Assembly: GCA_016124795.1 (NCBI GenBank)
Contig: WGNB01000001.1
Span: 1-64,000, forward strand
Reading direction: 5' to 3'
Length of the DNA stretch: 64,000 nt
From: Rhodopseudomonas sp.
GTDB lineage: Bacteria > Pseudomonadota > Alphaproteobacteria > Rhizobiales > Xanthobacteraceae
This document shows, piece by piece, positions 1 to 7,307 of the stretch. The number at the start of each line of letters is the position of its first letter. Position 1 is the first letter of the stretch. The position numbers were made by a program, and so were the translations under genes. The notes below the pieces were generated by a model. It was not told where the DNA came from and did not search any database. It was given only the letters and a program-made list of their open reading frames with translations.

Positions 1-78
1 CGCAACAGACACCCCGCGCTCCCGGATCAGCTTCACCGCCTCAAGCTTGAACTCTCGCGTAAACTTCCGTCTCTCCAT
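1..78 (-). CDS. IS3-family transposase OrfA, N-terminal fragment
   Basis: The reading frame starts at the ATG at 78-76 and encodes 26 residues beginning MERRKFTREFKLEAVKL, the classic start of OrfA proteins whose helix-turn-helix binds the IS ends. A strong purine-rich Shine-Dalgarno (GGGAGGTGG) lies just upstream. In this family OrfA is followed by OrfB, a DDE integrase-type transposase reached by programmed frameshifting; OrfB would lie beyond the window edge. The gene points away from the helicase it interrupts, in the same direction of transcription. The family call is firm from the N-terminus; the subgroup is not determinable. Confidence 0.8.
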   Translation of the reverse strand, partial: MERRKFTREFKLEAVKLIRERGVSVA

Positions 79-140
79 GACCCACCTCCCGGTTCCATAA
101 AAACACCAATCTCGGTGTCTTCAAAACCGGGTGCAGGCCA
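1..140 (-). mobile_element. IS3-family insertion sequence, left part only
   Basis: The minus strand carries the first 26 codons of an IS3-type OrfA, running off the window edge. Upstream of it lies a 60-bp leader that reads as part of the interrupted helicase frame. The element end is placed near 140 because the minus strand there begins TGGCCTGCACCCGG, which has the TG start usual for IS3 termini and falls where the helicase stops looking like helicase. The exact end and any target duplication cannot be confirmed, since the other terminus is outside the window. Confidence 0.65.
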
Positions 141-1742
141 AATTTCATGATAGCTGGGGTGGCCCGTCCAGTGTATTCTTGCGCCGCTCCGCGAACTTGC
201 CTCTACACGCTGTTTTAATGCCGCAGCATCTTCGAGTCCCACCGAGGAGGCGAGACGAAGCTCTCCGGGCGTTAGCCGCATTGTCTGTGCCAGACCAGCC
301 ATTCGGTCGCTAATTGCTGGCGTAGTATCTTCTTCGGAAATGTGAACGAGTAGCTCGTCGGGGGCCTTATCCAGGTCCCCGAACAATGGCGGCTCCACTT
401 CTATCGCCTCTTGATCTGGAGGGGCATGAAATAGATAGACCGCTCCAACGTGATGTTGACCAAGTCGGCCCGCGCGGCCCCGGATATTTGAGAATGTAAA
501 GAAGTCATAGTTTCTACGGTTGATCTGCTTGTCGTAAATCAGGACGGATTTGGCCGCTGTATTGACGCCTTCTATAAGAGTTGACGTGCAAATAAGAACC
601 GGCAACTCGCCGCTGTTAAAGAGGCGAACGAAATGAGACGCCATGGCGCGCGGGATGCGCCCATGGTGAACGCCGATTCCAGCGGCCACGATCTTGCTCA
701 AATTCCAGCCCTTGCCGAAATTCTCGTCTATCCATTCTGGAAAATCGTCAACAGATGTAAAATTCTCACTCTCCGCGAGGCGCTCTGCAAGTTGGTTTGC
801 TCGGTCGGGGGAAGAAATAAACACGAGCGCAGGCCAGTTCTCTCTGCGATTTAGTTCTTCAGTTAGCCGATTTTCTTTATCACCAACGCTACGCAGGTCA
901 TACGTATCAACTGCTACTGTAGCGAATCGCGTATGCAAAAATTCGAATTTCCAGCGGGAGTCCGATGTGACTCGGACGGTCTCGATATTTGGACCCAAAA
1001 AGAAAAACTGCTCTGAGCGGTTGAGAAGTTGATATACTGCTGCGTTTAATGTTGACGATCGGTCATCTTGTCGAGTTGGGTCGAGTTTGTAGAATTCATC
1101 AACTATTGCGAGATCTAGTTGACCAAGGTCTGTTCGATTGATTAGGCGTTCCTGTGTGCCTAAGAATATTACATTCTTGTCTGATGGTGCTGCTTGTGAA
1201 TGATACATCGCGAGGTGAAACGAATCTCCAAAACGCCTTTCTATCCTTCGGCGAAATTCATCGAGCAATGCGATCGTCGGAAGCACTATCGCGACCCGTT
1301 TGTATTTTTTAGATGCTAATAACGCATCAATCAGAACGCTTTTGCCAAAGCTTGTCGGTGCGCTAAGGATAAGGTTTTTGCCGGATAGAAGCGTATTTAG
1401 AGCGGTGATCTGCTCTCGATGGAATGTGATGCCGTCGAGATTGTCAGCGGTGACTGCGTCGGCGATCATAGCGTCACGGTAGTCTGCGGCTTCTTTGTCA
1501 ATGTAATTCCAAAGGCCTGCCGCCCGCGCGAGTGCGCTGAATGCCTCCTTATAGCTGTAGAGTTCAGGTCGTGTTTCGAGCAGTTGAGCTAACCGGGGGA
1601 CGACATTAAGAACGACAGGGTCATCTACTGCCCGAGTTTGAATCTCATAAGCTGTTTCTTGGAGGATGTCGAAAACCGTGCTCTTAAGGGCGTTTCCATT
1701 TAGGCGTTCAATATCGTGCCATTGTTGTTGTGAGACGGTCAT
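33..1742 (-). pseudogene. hamB: HamB-like Hachiman helicase, truncated by IS insertion
   Basis: Superfamily 2, Ski2-like DNA helicase of the Hachiman anti-phage system, which acts with the HamA nuclease. Visible motifs: Q-like TFHREQ (about 106-111), Walker A APTSFGKS (128-135), DEFY Walker B (215-218), VHHGRIPR (358-365), TSTLIEGVN (386-394) and motif VI RGRAGRLGQ (421-429). Native sequence seems to end at about codon 534; codons 535 to 569 are IS sequence read in frame. Intact HamB proteins, as I recall them, extend well past the helicase core, so the C-terminal part is lost. The ATG overlaps the hamA stop (ATGA), implying translational coupling. Codon use is more AT-rich than in the rest of the window. 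A generic Ski2-like helicase is possible, but the DUF1837 partner makes HamB much more likely. Confidence 0.85.
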
Positions 1743-2591
1743 TGAAGGCCCTTCAATTTAGTGTCGAAAGCTTTGACGAAGGCGTCTTTGTCGGCAAGGG
1801 GGATATACAAAAGGAGAACGCGAATATTCTTGGTGAGTCCGGATTTGGCAAGGCTTTCCTTGAGAACGAAAAATTCATTTTTGAGCGCGGCTTTGTATGA
1901 ATCATCAATTGTTTTTGCAGTGGCGCATGCATTGCTGTTGGATAGAATTCCGATGACAAAGACGCTGGCCGTGACGAATTTGTCTAGGCTGGTTTGAGGC
2001 TCAAACAACTCCATAAGTTCGTGATAGTGCGGAGTGTGTTTCGGGATTTGAGGGCCAATCAGTAGCTTCTGTTGTTTTAAAAAACCTTGATTTAGATGCT
2101 CTTTGACTGACTTCAGTGCTTCGATAATCCCTTTCTTTGTGTCGGCGTACAGCTTCGACTCGCCGAGCCATAGTTCTGCGCCGCCCGTTGGGGGGGGAGT
2201 GGGCATGCACCATGTCGAATGCCTTCACGACGTCATTGGACGCGCTCTTATAGAAAACGCGCGGCGAGATCGGTAGTGTGTTGAAGTAGTCGCGGCAGAC
2301 AGCGTGTAGTGCTATTTCGCCAGCCTCGCCCCGGCTTTTATATTTCTCGCTCGTATAGACGCGGACGGCGGCGTTCTTCAGCTTGACGTAAATATTGGCG
2401 TGTGTGACGTCTAGCTCGTCTTCAGGCAACGCATACTCGGGAAGCCATTCGATAAGATGCTCGGCAAAGGGAATGCAACGCCATGCCCGCAGTTCGAACC
2501 CGGCGCAGCATATGCTGTCCACTGGGTTGCCGGTATTATCGAAATATAGCCTTTCGAGCAGGCGTTTGGGCTTGTGGTTATAAGCTGTCAA
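1739..2591 (-). pseudogene. hamA: HamA (DUF1837) Hachiman nuclease, frameshifted
   Basis: DUF1837 protein, the PD-(D/E)XK-type nuclease of Hachiman. The first frame (TTG at 2591-2589, an in-frame stop two codons upstream) carries GEIALH (E92) and FDMVH (D126). The second frame, from about 2206 to 1739, carries LWLGESKLY, where E and K complete the predicted active site. The frames join at a run of 8 C on this strand (2190-2197). Removing one C restores one continuous protein of about 280 residues. The mutation therefore separates the first acidic residues from the ExK motif. Possible causes are true inactivation, slipped-strand phase variation, +1 ribosomal frameshifting on the C run, or a sequencing error. 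The gene ends in an ATGA overlap with hamB. Confidence 0.85.
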
Positions 2592-2959
2592 TCCGACTCA
2601 TTCCTGCAAGAGGGAAGTTCAGCATACTTGTAGTTGTGCTCAATGCAAATGCCTCCTGTCGGCATTGCGCTGCAACGGTGCGGAATGTGAGTGTTCGGTG
2701 GCAGACGCAGTCCTTCAATTGATGCGGCGACCGCAACGGATCGCTGATCTAAAGTTCGCTTTCTGCTGTCGCGGCGATGAACGCCCCTCTAGGGTGGGTT
2801 AGCGCGGCCCGCATTGGCGTGTCTCGCCGTGCGGACGCAGCGTCCGGCGCATTACCCAAAGCCGTATCGCCGACTGCAAAGCATGTCGGTAGGCTACGGC
2901 GCTGCGCGACTAATCCAGCCTATGGGCGATTGATGAGAAGTCGGCGTCCGCCAAAAGCA
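2592..2959. other. Intergenic stretch between Hachiman locus and toxin gene
   Basis: Apart from the candidate hamA promoter no gene is supported here. A plus-strand frame from 2777 reads through it into antisense of the toxin gene and has no family resemblance. The segment at 2790-2808 (AGGGTGGGTTAGCGC) resembles half of a degenerate dispersed repeat seen in rhizobial genomes, from memory only. This is also where base composition changes from the AT-richer defence segment to the GC-rich chromosome. Confidence 0.4.
2621..2648 (-). promoter_or_regulatory. Candidate sigma-70 promoter for hamA
   Basis: On the minus strand TTGCAT (2648-2643) and TATGCT (2626-2621) are separated by 16 bp, and an AGGA Shine-Dalgarno follows about 10 nt before the TTG start of hamA. 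The match is moderate and not tested. Confidence 0.35.
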
Positions 2960-3391
2960 TCAGTCGCGGGAAATCACCTTGGCCTTGTTCGCGCGATGCC
3001 AGGCGGCGAACGCCTCGACGATGCGATTGAAAAACCGTGGCGGAAGGAAGCCGTAGTGGAAACGGTCTTCGCCGCCGATTTTGCGCAGATCATAGCCCGG
3101 CCATTCGAACTCGTTGCCTTCGGCGACGATGACCCATGACGGTTGCTCGTCGAGCCCGAGATGCCGTTTCACGGCCGCTGGAATCTCGACGGCGCTGCCG
3201 GGGGCGAGGGGCGGGCTGTGGGTGATCGGCAACACGGTGACGACGGTAGCGGCTTCGCCCTGGCGTTCGGCCGTGAGCACGATCACGCTCGGGCGATCCT
3301 TGCGGCCCTCGTCGTGGCCGGCTGCTCGCTCGCGGTGCCACAAATAGGCGTAAGAGATAACAAGGCCCGGCTCCGGCGTCGGAAGCGACAC
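2960..3391 (-). CDS. PemK/MazF-like toxin
   Basis: A 143-residue protein with GTG start, opening PTPEPGLVISYAYLW and continuing GRKDRPSVIVL, the signature of PemK/MazF-type toxins, which are sequence-specific endoribonucleases that stop translation in the cytoplasm. The beta-barrel core runs roughly over residues 8-110. It lies 9 bp downstream of the antitoxin stop codon, so the two form a bicistronic operon with the antitoxin first, the usual order. Its own Shine-Dalgarno is weak, which fits translational coupling and antitoxin excess. PemK-type toxins more often pair with MazE/PemI-like antitoxins; here the partner is Phd-like, a mixed pairing. Active toxicity is inferred only. Confidence 0.8.
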   Translation of the reverse strand: MSLPTPEPGLVISYAYLWHRERAAGHDEGRKDRPSVIVLTAERQGEAATVVTVLPITHSPPLAPGSAVEIPAAVKRHLGLDEQPSWVIVAEGNEFEWPGYDLRKIGGEDRFHYGFLPPRFFNRIVEAFAAWHRANKAKVISRD

Positions 3392-3400
3392 GCGCCCGCG

Positions 3401-3670
3401 CTATTTCGGATCGAGCAGGGCATCCAAATGTGCATGCCGCTCGTCCATGCGTGATGCGCCAATCGCTTGAACCTTTTCGTCGGGCAACTCGGCCGTCGCG
3501 AAGCTGCGGCTCTGCTGCTTGAAGCGGCGGAATTCCTCGTATTCGTCCGGCGCGACAAAATAGCCGGTAATCGCGCCGTGGCTGGACACGGCCACCGGCT
3601 CGCGCTGCGCCTGCATGCGGTAGCGGCCGAAATTGCGGGTGAATTCCGACGCCGGGACAGTCTCTGCCAT
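3401..3670 (-). CDS. Phd/YefM-type antitoxin
   Basis: An 89-residue antitoxin. The start is the ATG at 3670, preceded by GAAAGAGG; the frame is open further upstream but that part covers the promoter and has no protein character. The N-terminal VPASEFTRNFGRYRMQAQ followed by PVAVSSHG and TGYFV is the Phd/YefM DNA-binding and dimerisation fold, which represses its own promoter and neutralises the toxin through a flexible C-terminus. The C-terminal half here is charged and helical (EEFRRFKQQ), as expected for the toxin-binding part. The gene precedes the PemK-like toxin by 9 bp. Confidence 0.8.
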   Translation of the reverse strand: MAETVPASEFTRNFGRYRMQAQREPVAVSSHGAITGYFVAPDEYEEFRRFKQQSRSFATAELPDEKVQAIGASRMDERHAHLDALLDPK

Positions 3671-3695
3671 GGCCGTATACCTCTTTCGAGGTTCG

Positions 3696-3732
3696 AATAT
3701 ACGCATTTTACGCGAAATGCGCAAGTTGCGCG
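3696..3732 (-). promoter_or_regulatory. Toxin-antitoxin promoter with operator dyads
   Basis: On the minus strand TTGCGC (3724-3719) and TATATT (3701-3696) are spaced 17 bp. The spacer contains the inverted repeat CGCATTT/AAATGCG (3702-3708 and 3715-3721), and a second palindrome GCGCAAGTTGCGC covers 3719-3731. A repressor on these dyads would block RNA polymerase, matching the autoregulation typical of Phd-type antitoxins. Confidence 0.6.
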
Positions 3733-3756
3733 GATTGGAAAGCGGATTGTGCTCGG

Positions 3757-3824
3757 TCCGGATGGAGCGCGGCGCAACACGGCGGCCAAGTCCCGGATTT
3801 CGCTTGCGCTCCACCCGGGCTACG
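3757..3824. repeat. REP/BIME-like inverted repeat pair
   Basis: Two inverted copies of one unit flank a short spacer. The left copy reads CCGGATGGAGCGCGGCGCAA (from 3759). The right copy (3792-3820) reads CCCGGATTTCGCTTGCGC followed by TCCACCCGGGC, whose reverse complement matches the left copy with a few changes. This arrangement can fold into a large stem-loop. I associate such units with Bradyrhizobium and relatives, where they are dispersed between genes. Confidence 0.55.
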
Positions 3825-3862
3825 GCAGCGCGTGATCAGGAATTCGATCAATTCGCGCCGAA

Positions 3863-4768
3863 CTAGACCAGCATCAGATCGTGGGCGACAAGGACGGTGC
3901 CGTTGAAGGTCTTGCTGGCTTCCTTGTGCCAGATGTCGTCCGTCATCGCCGGGTCGTCGCCGGGCAGGAGATGCGTCAGCACCAGCGTGCCGACGCCGGC
4001 CTGCGTGGCGATGCGGCCGCATTCTTCCGCCGTGGTGTGGCCTTCCAGCAGAAACGATCGCAGCTTCGGCGGCACATAAGGGCGCTTGGCCAGCATGCTG
4101 TCGATGGCCGGCGGGTACATCGCCTCGTGCAGCAGCACGTCGGCGCCGCGCGCCAGTTCGACGAGAGAGTCGATGGGCGTGGTGTCGCCGGAGATGACGA
4201 TCGAACGGTCCGCCGTGTCGAAGCGGAAGGCAAAGGCATGGGCAAAGGGCGGGTGGTTGACCCGCGCCGCCGTCACCGTGACCCGGTCGTCCTTGTAGAT
4301 GACGCCGCCGTCGGTGATCTCGTGGACGTCGAAATGCTCGGCGACCGCGGTGCGGCCGGTCGCGGCGATCCGGATATCGGCATCGGCGGCATTGAGGGCG
4401 ATGGCGGCCTCATGCAGCTTCAGCATCGGCGGCGGACCGAACACCGCGATCTTGCCCTTGATGCCCTGAATCCACGCGAGGTGGGTCAGTGCGGCATAGT
4501 CCGCGGTGTGATCGGAGTGGTGATGGGTGACGAACAGCGTCTTGAACTGACCCGGCGACAGGCCGGCATGGCTCATGCGCTGCATCGTGCCATAGCCGCA
4601 ATCGACGAGATAAAGCGCGCCGTCGACGACGATAGCCTGACTGCTCATCATCCGGGCCGGATTGAGAACCGGCCCGGCCATGGTGCCGAGGATCAGAAGA
4701 TGCGTGCCGGTCGCCGGCACGTCGATGCGGTGTTCGGCGAAGGCGAAGGCCTTGTTCACGAGCGGCAC
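3863..4768 (-). CDS. Metallo-beta-lactamase fold hydrolase
   Basis: A 301-residue cytoplasmic protein of the ribonuclease Z/arylsulfatase-like branch. The metal motif THHHSDHTADY (HHHSDH at about 82-87) supplies the zinc ligands; later GDTT and LTHLLPGD supply further ones, and the N-terminal GTHLLILGTMAGPVL is a typical first strand. The GTG at 4768 is chosen because homology begins there and it lies 4 nt after the stop of the upstream binding-protein gene; the frame extends upstream but only as antisense-like sequence. It is the last gene of block A. By context it may hydrolyse an ester, lactone or cyclic amide in the pathway, which is inference. A CoA-thioester or phosphodiester substrate is also possible. 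Confidence 0.75.
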   Translation of the reverse strand: MPLVNKAFAFAEHRIDVPATGTHLLILGTMAGPVLNPARMMSSQAIVVDGALYLVDCGYGTMQRMSHAGLSPGQFKTLFVTHHHSDHTADYAALTHLAWIQGIKGKIAVFGPPPMLKLHEAAIALNAADADIRIAATGRTAVAEHFDVHEITDGGVIYKDDRVTVTAARVNHPPFAHAFAFRFDTADRSIVISGDTTPIDSLVELARGADVLLHEAMYPPAIDSMLAKRPYVPPKLRSFLLEGHTTAEECGRIATQAGVGTLVLTHLLPGDDPAMTDDIWHKEASKTFNGTVLVAHDLMLV

Positions 4769-4772
4769 GCGG

Positions 4773-5744
4773 CTACTTGACGAAGTCGTTGGTGTAGACG
4801 CTGACCGCATCGACCGGTTTGCTGATGAGCTTATGGTCCATATAGAACTTCGCCACCGTCTCGACCCGTTTCGGTTCGAAGGCGCCGAGCGCCACGCCCT
4901 TGTCGAGCGGATAGACGAGTTCGACATAGTGACGCATGATCGCTTCGACGGCTTTTTCCTTGCCGGCCTGTTGCGGAATGGCGGCAACGAAGTCCGCAGC
5001 CGCTTTGGCCGGGTCGGCCTCGATGTCGCGGACCGCGTGCAGTGTGGCGGCGACAAAGCCGCGAACCATCTTCGGGTTCTTCGCGATCATGGCATCGGAA
5101 GCGACGATCGCTTGCGCCATGGCGGGGAAGGCGTCGTTGATCGACAGATAACTCACCGCCACGCCGTTGTGCGCGATCGCCGCGCCGAAATCCGGCGCCG
5201 CGCAGATGGCATCGAGCTTGTTGGCCGACATCAATTGCACGAGGCCGGCGGGACCGACGGCCTGGATGTTGACGTCCGAGCGGCTCAGGCCGGCATTGGC
5301 CAATACGCCGAGCAGGTTATAGAAGGCGCTCTCCTGATACGACAAAACGCCGATGGTCTTGCCCTTGAGATCGGCGAGCTTCCCGATGTTGCGGTCCTTG
5401 CGGGCGATGATCTGGGTCAGCGCCTGGCCGCCCAGCAGCGCGACGCCTTTCACCTTGACGCCATTGGACCGCACGATGATCGAGGTGTCGCCGATGGCGC
5501 CGCCGAGATCGCCATTGCCGACGGCGACTTGTGTCGCGACGTCGACGCCGCCCTTGGCGACCTGGAAGTGAACGTCCAGCCCTTCGGCGGCGTAATAGCC
5601 CTTGGATTTGGCCAGTTGGTAGGGCGCGAAGGCCGGCAGCGTCGCCGGCGCCGGCAGCAGGAACGTCACTTTCTCGGCGGCCGAGGCACCCGATGCACTG
5701 ATGGCAAACATGAGGAGGAAGAAGCTTCGCGCCAGGAGTTTCAT
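4773..5744 (-). CDS. ABC transporter substrate-binding protein (NMT1/THI5-like)
   Basis: A 323-residue periplasmic binding protein with a Sec signal (KLLARSFFLLMFAISASG) cleaved near ASA-AE. The mature part has the two-lobed SsuA/THI5-like fold, including LADLKGKTIGVL (about 124-135) and a closing SVYTNDFVK. It is clearly paralogous to the protein at 17877-18854: both have KGG-DVA-QV and QAVGPAGL/VTQLM segments. No permease or ATPase adjoins it, so it may share the transporter encoded upstream in the same operon (permease 16999, ATPase 20104). Such proteins bind small heteroaromatic or sulfonate/nitrate-like ligands; the ligand here is unknown. A pyrimidine-rich leader and hairpins precede it. 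Confidence 0.85.
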   Translation of the reverse strand: MKLLARSFFLLMFAISASGASAAEKVTFLLPAPATLPAFAPYQLAKSKGYYAAEGLDVHFQVAKGGVDVATQVAVGNGDLGGAIGDTSIIVRSNGVKVKGVALLGGQALTQIIARKDRNIGKLADLKGKTIGVLSYQESAFYNLLGVLANAGLSRSDVNIQAVGPAGLVQLMSANKLDAICAAPDFGAAIAHNGVAVSYLSINDAFPAMAQAIVASDAMIAKNPKMVRGFVAATLHAVRDIEADPAKAAADFVAAIPQQAGKEKAVEAIMRHYVELVYPLDKGVALGAFEPKRVETVAKFYMDHKLISKPVDAVSVYTNDFVK

Positions 5745-5804
5745 CGCTGATGTCTCACTTTCAAAAGGTGGGGCAGCCTTCGGTGGCTACGGCATGGTGC
5801 AAAG

Positions 5805-5959
5805 GAAAGTTGGAAGCAAAAGTCGGAGGCAGAAAGGGAAAACGACGGAAGAAGCGGGAGGGAGAAGACGCGGTCGCGCCGCCGTCGATGGGGTTAACGA
5901 ACCGGCGGCCGCCGGTCATGATAACGGCGCGGACCTTGCCATTGGGGCAGGTCCGCGCC
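5805..5959 (-). other. Intercistronic hairpins and pyrimidine-rich leader
   Basis: Directly after the Rieske gene stop the minus-strand transcript can form an 11-bp stem (arms 5926-5936 and 5949-5959, GGCGCGGACCT pairing) with an inner GCC/GGC extension, then a perfect 16-bp palindrome ACCGGCGGCCGCCGGT (5901-5916). No T run follows the stem, so it is not a standard terminator. From about 5880 to 5805 the transcript is strikingly C/T-rich and G-poor, like a Rho-loading segment. Together they could set the level of the downstream binding-protein mRNA. Confidence 0.45.
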
Positions 5960-5966
5960 GCGTCGC

Positions 5967-7055
5967 TCAGAGTTTGCCGGCCGCTTGCAGGTCGGCCAAT
6001 TGCTTGCGCGCCTGCTGGGCCAGATAGCGGCGCAGGCGGATCACGCCGGCGTCGTGCTGATACAGCATTTCGTATTTCTCGAGGCCCGGCTTGAGTCCGG
6101 CGAGGATCTCGCGGTCCTGCTCCAGCACATGCCAGTGCCGCTTTTCGATATTGGTCTTGTACAGGAAGCGCCAGGTGTCGCGCTGCCAGCCCGACACCTT
6201 GCGGGTGCGCCAGAAGAACACGCACATATTGTCTTCGTCGATCGGCGTGCCGAAACCGGTGATGCCGAAATTGCCGCCGGGGCCGCCGGCCGGCGGGTAG
6301 GGAATTTCCAGCCGGACATAGAGCGCGCCATTGTCGACCAGTTCGCTCCAGTCGAAATTGACGTCGCGTTGCCCGGCCTTCTCGAAGAAGAAGCCATAGG
6401 GCGTATCGCGGGTGACGAAATGCGCCTGGGTCTCGCCCTGATACATCGTGTGCGAATTGGCGTGCAGGAAGGTGCCGTGCATCGGGTCCATGAGATTGTC
6501 GAAGGCATAGCGCCACGGCATTTCCCAGTCGGCGTAGCAAAGGAAGCTGGAATATTCCGGCGCGGTGATTTCGGCCGGCGGATCGAAAGCTTCGGGCTCC
6601 TGATGCAGCGCATCGCCGAACCAGACGAAGATCGCGCCGGCGATCTCCTGTGCCGGATAGGTCTTGACCGCGAGCTTGCCTTCGAGCGGACAGCCCGGCT
6701 GACCGGGTACGCTCAGCACCTTGCCGTCCGGTCCGACTTCGACGCCGTGATAGTTGCAGCGCAGCCGGTCGCCTTCGTTGATGCCGCGCGATAGCGGCAC
6801 CGCACGGTGCGGACAGCGGTCGGCCTGGACATGGATGGCGCCCTTGGAATCGCGCCACAGCACCAGCGGTTCGCCGAGCCGGGTGATGCCGAGCGGCTTG
6901 CCGCCGGTCTCGACAAAGCGCGACGGCAAAATCGGCCACCAGCGATTGCGCAGGCCGGTGCGCAGATATTGCTGCACTTGCTGGTCGGTCGGCGCGGCGG
7001 CGGCGGCGGGAGTGGCGGGGGCGGAGCGAAGTTGTTCGACCGTGGCTGCTGACAT
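5967..7055 (-). CDS. Rieske non-heme iron oxygenase, alpha subunit (copy 1)
   Basis: A 362-residue terminal oxygenase of the phthalate/vanillate-demethylase-like type. The Rieske [2Fe-2S] ligands are C81, H83, C100 and H103 (CPH and CNYH). The mononuclear iron site is in DPMHGTFLH (D190, H193, H198). It should take electrons from the reductase at 9433-10425 and add oxygen to, or dealkylate, an aromatic substrate. The first 150 residues are almost identical to copy 2 (7733-8797), with the middle of the catalytic domain most different, as if the pair acts on different substrates. A small partner gene ends 2 bp upstream. Homotrimeric assembly is typical of the family. The substrate is unknown. 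Confidence 0.88.
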   Translation of the reverse strand: MSAATVEQLRSAPATPAAAAAPTDQQVQQYLRTGLRNRWWPILPSRFVETGGKPLGITRLGEPLVLWRDSKGAIHVQADRCPHRAVPLSRGINEGDRLRCNYHGVEVGPDGKVLSVPGQPGCPLEGKLAVKTYPAQEIAGAIFVWFGDALHQEPEAFDPPAEITAPEYSSFLCYADWEMPWRYAFDNLMDPMHGTFLHANSHTMYQGETQAHFVTRDTPYGFFFEKAGQRDVNFDWSELVDNGALYVRLEIPYPPAGGPGGNFGITGFGTPIDEDNMCVFFWRTRKVSGWQRDTWRFLYKTNIEKRHWHVLEQDREILAGLKPGLEKYEMLYQHDAGVIRLRRYLAQQARKQLADLQAAGKL

Positions 7056-7057
7056 GA

Positions 7058-7285
7058 TCAGGCTCCCAGTTCGTGCATGACTGCGGTGAAGTTCTCGGGC
7101 GTCCAGTCGCCGCCATTCGGCGGCCGGACCCGGGTCGCATTGAGGCCGGCGACGACCTCGTCGATTTCGCGCGCGCCCTTGGTGAACACGCCTTCGATCG
7201 CGTTGGCGAGTTCCTGTTGCCAGGCCGTTACCTCGTAAGGGCGGGTCTGGTTGTCGCTGAGATAGGGGAAAGCATAAGTGTTCAT
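7058..7285 (-). CDS. Small Rieske-associated protein (copy 1)
   Basis: A 75-residue protein starting MNTYAFPYLSDNQ, with alternating helical segments (TAWQQELANAIEGVF, EIDEVVAGLNATRV) and a C-terminal WTPENFTAVMHELGA. It is paralogous to the 81-residue protein at 8794-9039: both have the FPYLS, TAW-ELA, VV-GLNA-RV and PP/TPDG patterns. Each sits immediately before its own Rieske gene. I believe this matches the small domain annotated as recombinase-like helix domain, but that is from memory. It may be a chaperone, specificity or structural partner of the oxygenase. The ATG at 7285 is chosen over an upstream in-frame start by homology with the second copy. Confidence 0.7.
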   Translation of the reverse strand: MNTYAFPYLSDNQTRPYEVTAWQQELANAIEGVFTKGAREIDEVVAGLNATRVRPPNGGDWTPENFTAVMHELGA

Positions 7286-7307
7286 GGCACCCTCTGTTCG
7301 GTTCAAT

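Noticed and set aside
2777-3139. Plus-strand 120-codon frame upstream of and across the toxin gene
   Set aside because: Half of it is antisense to the toxin, and the rest looks like a degenerate intergenic repeat; no ribosome site or family.
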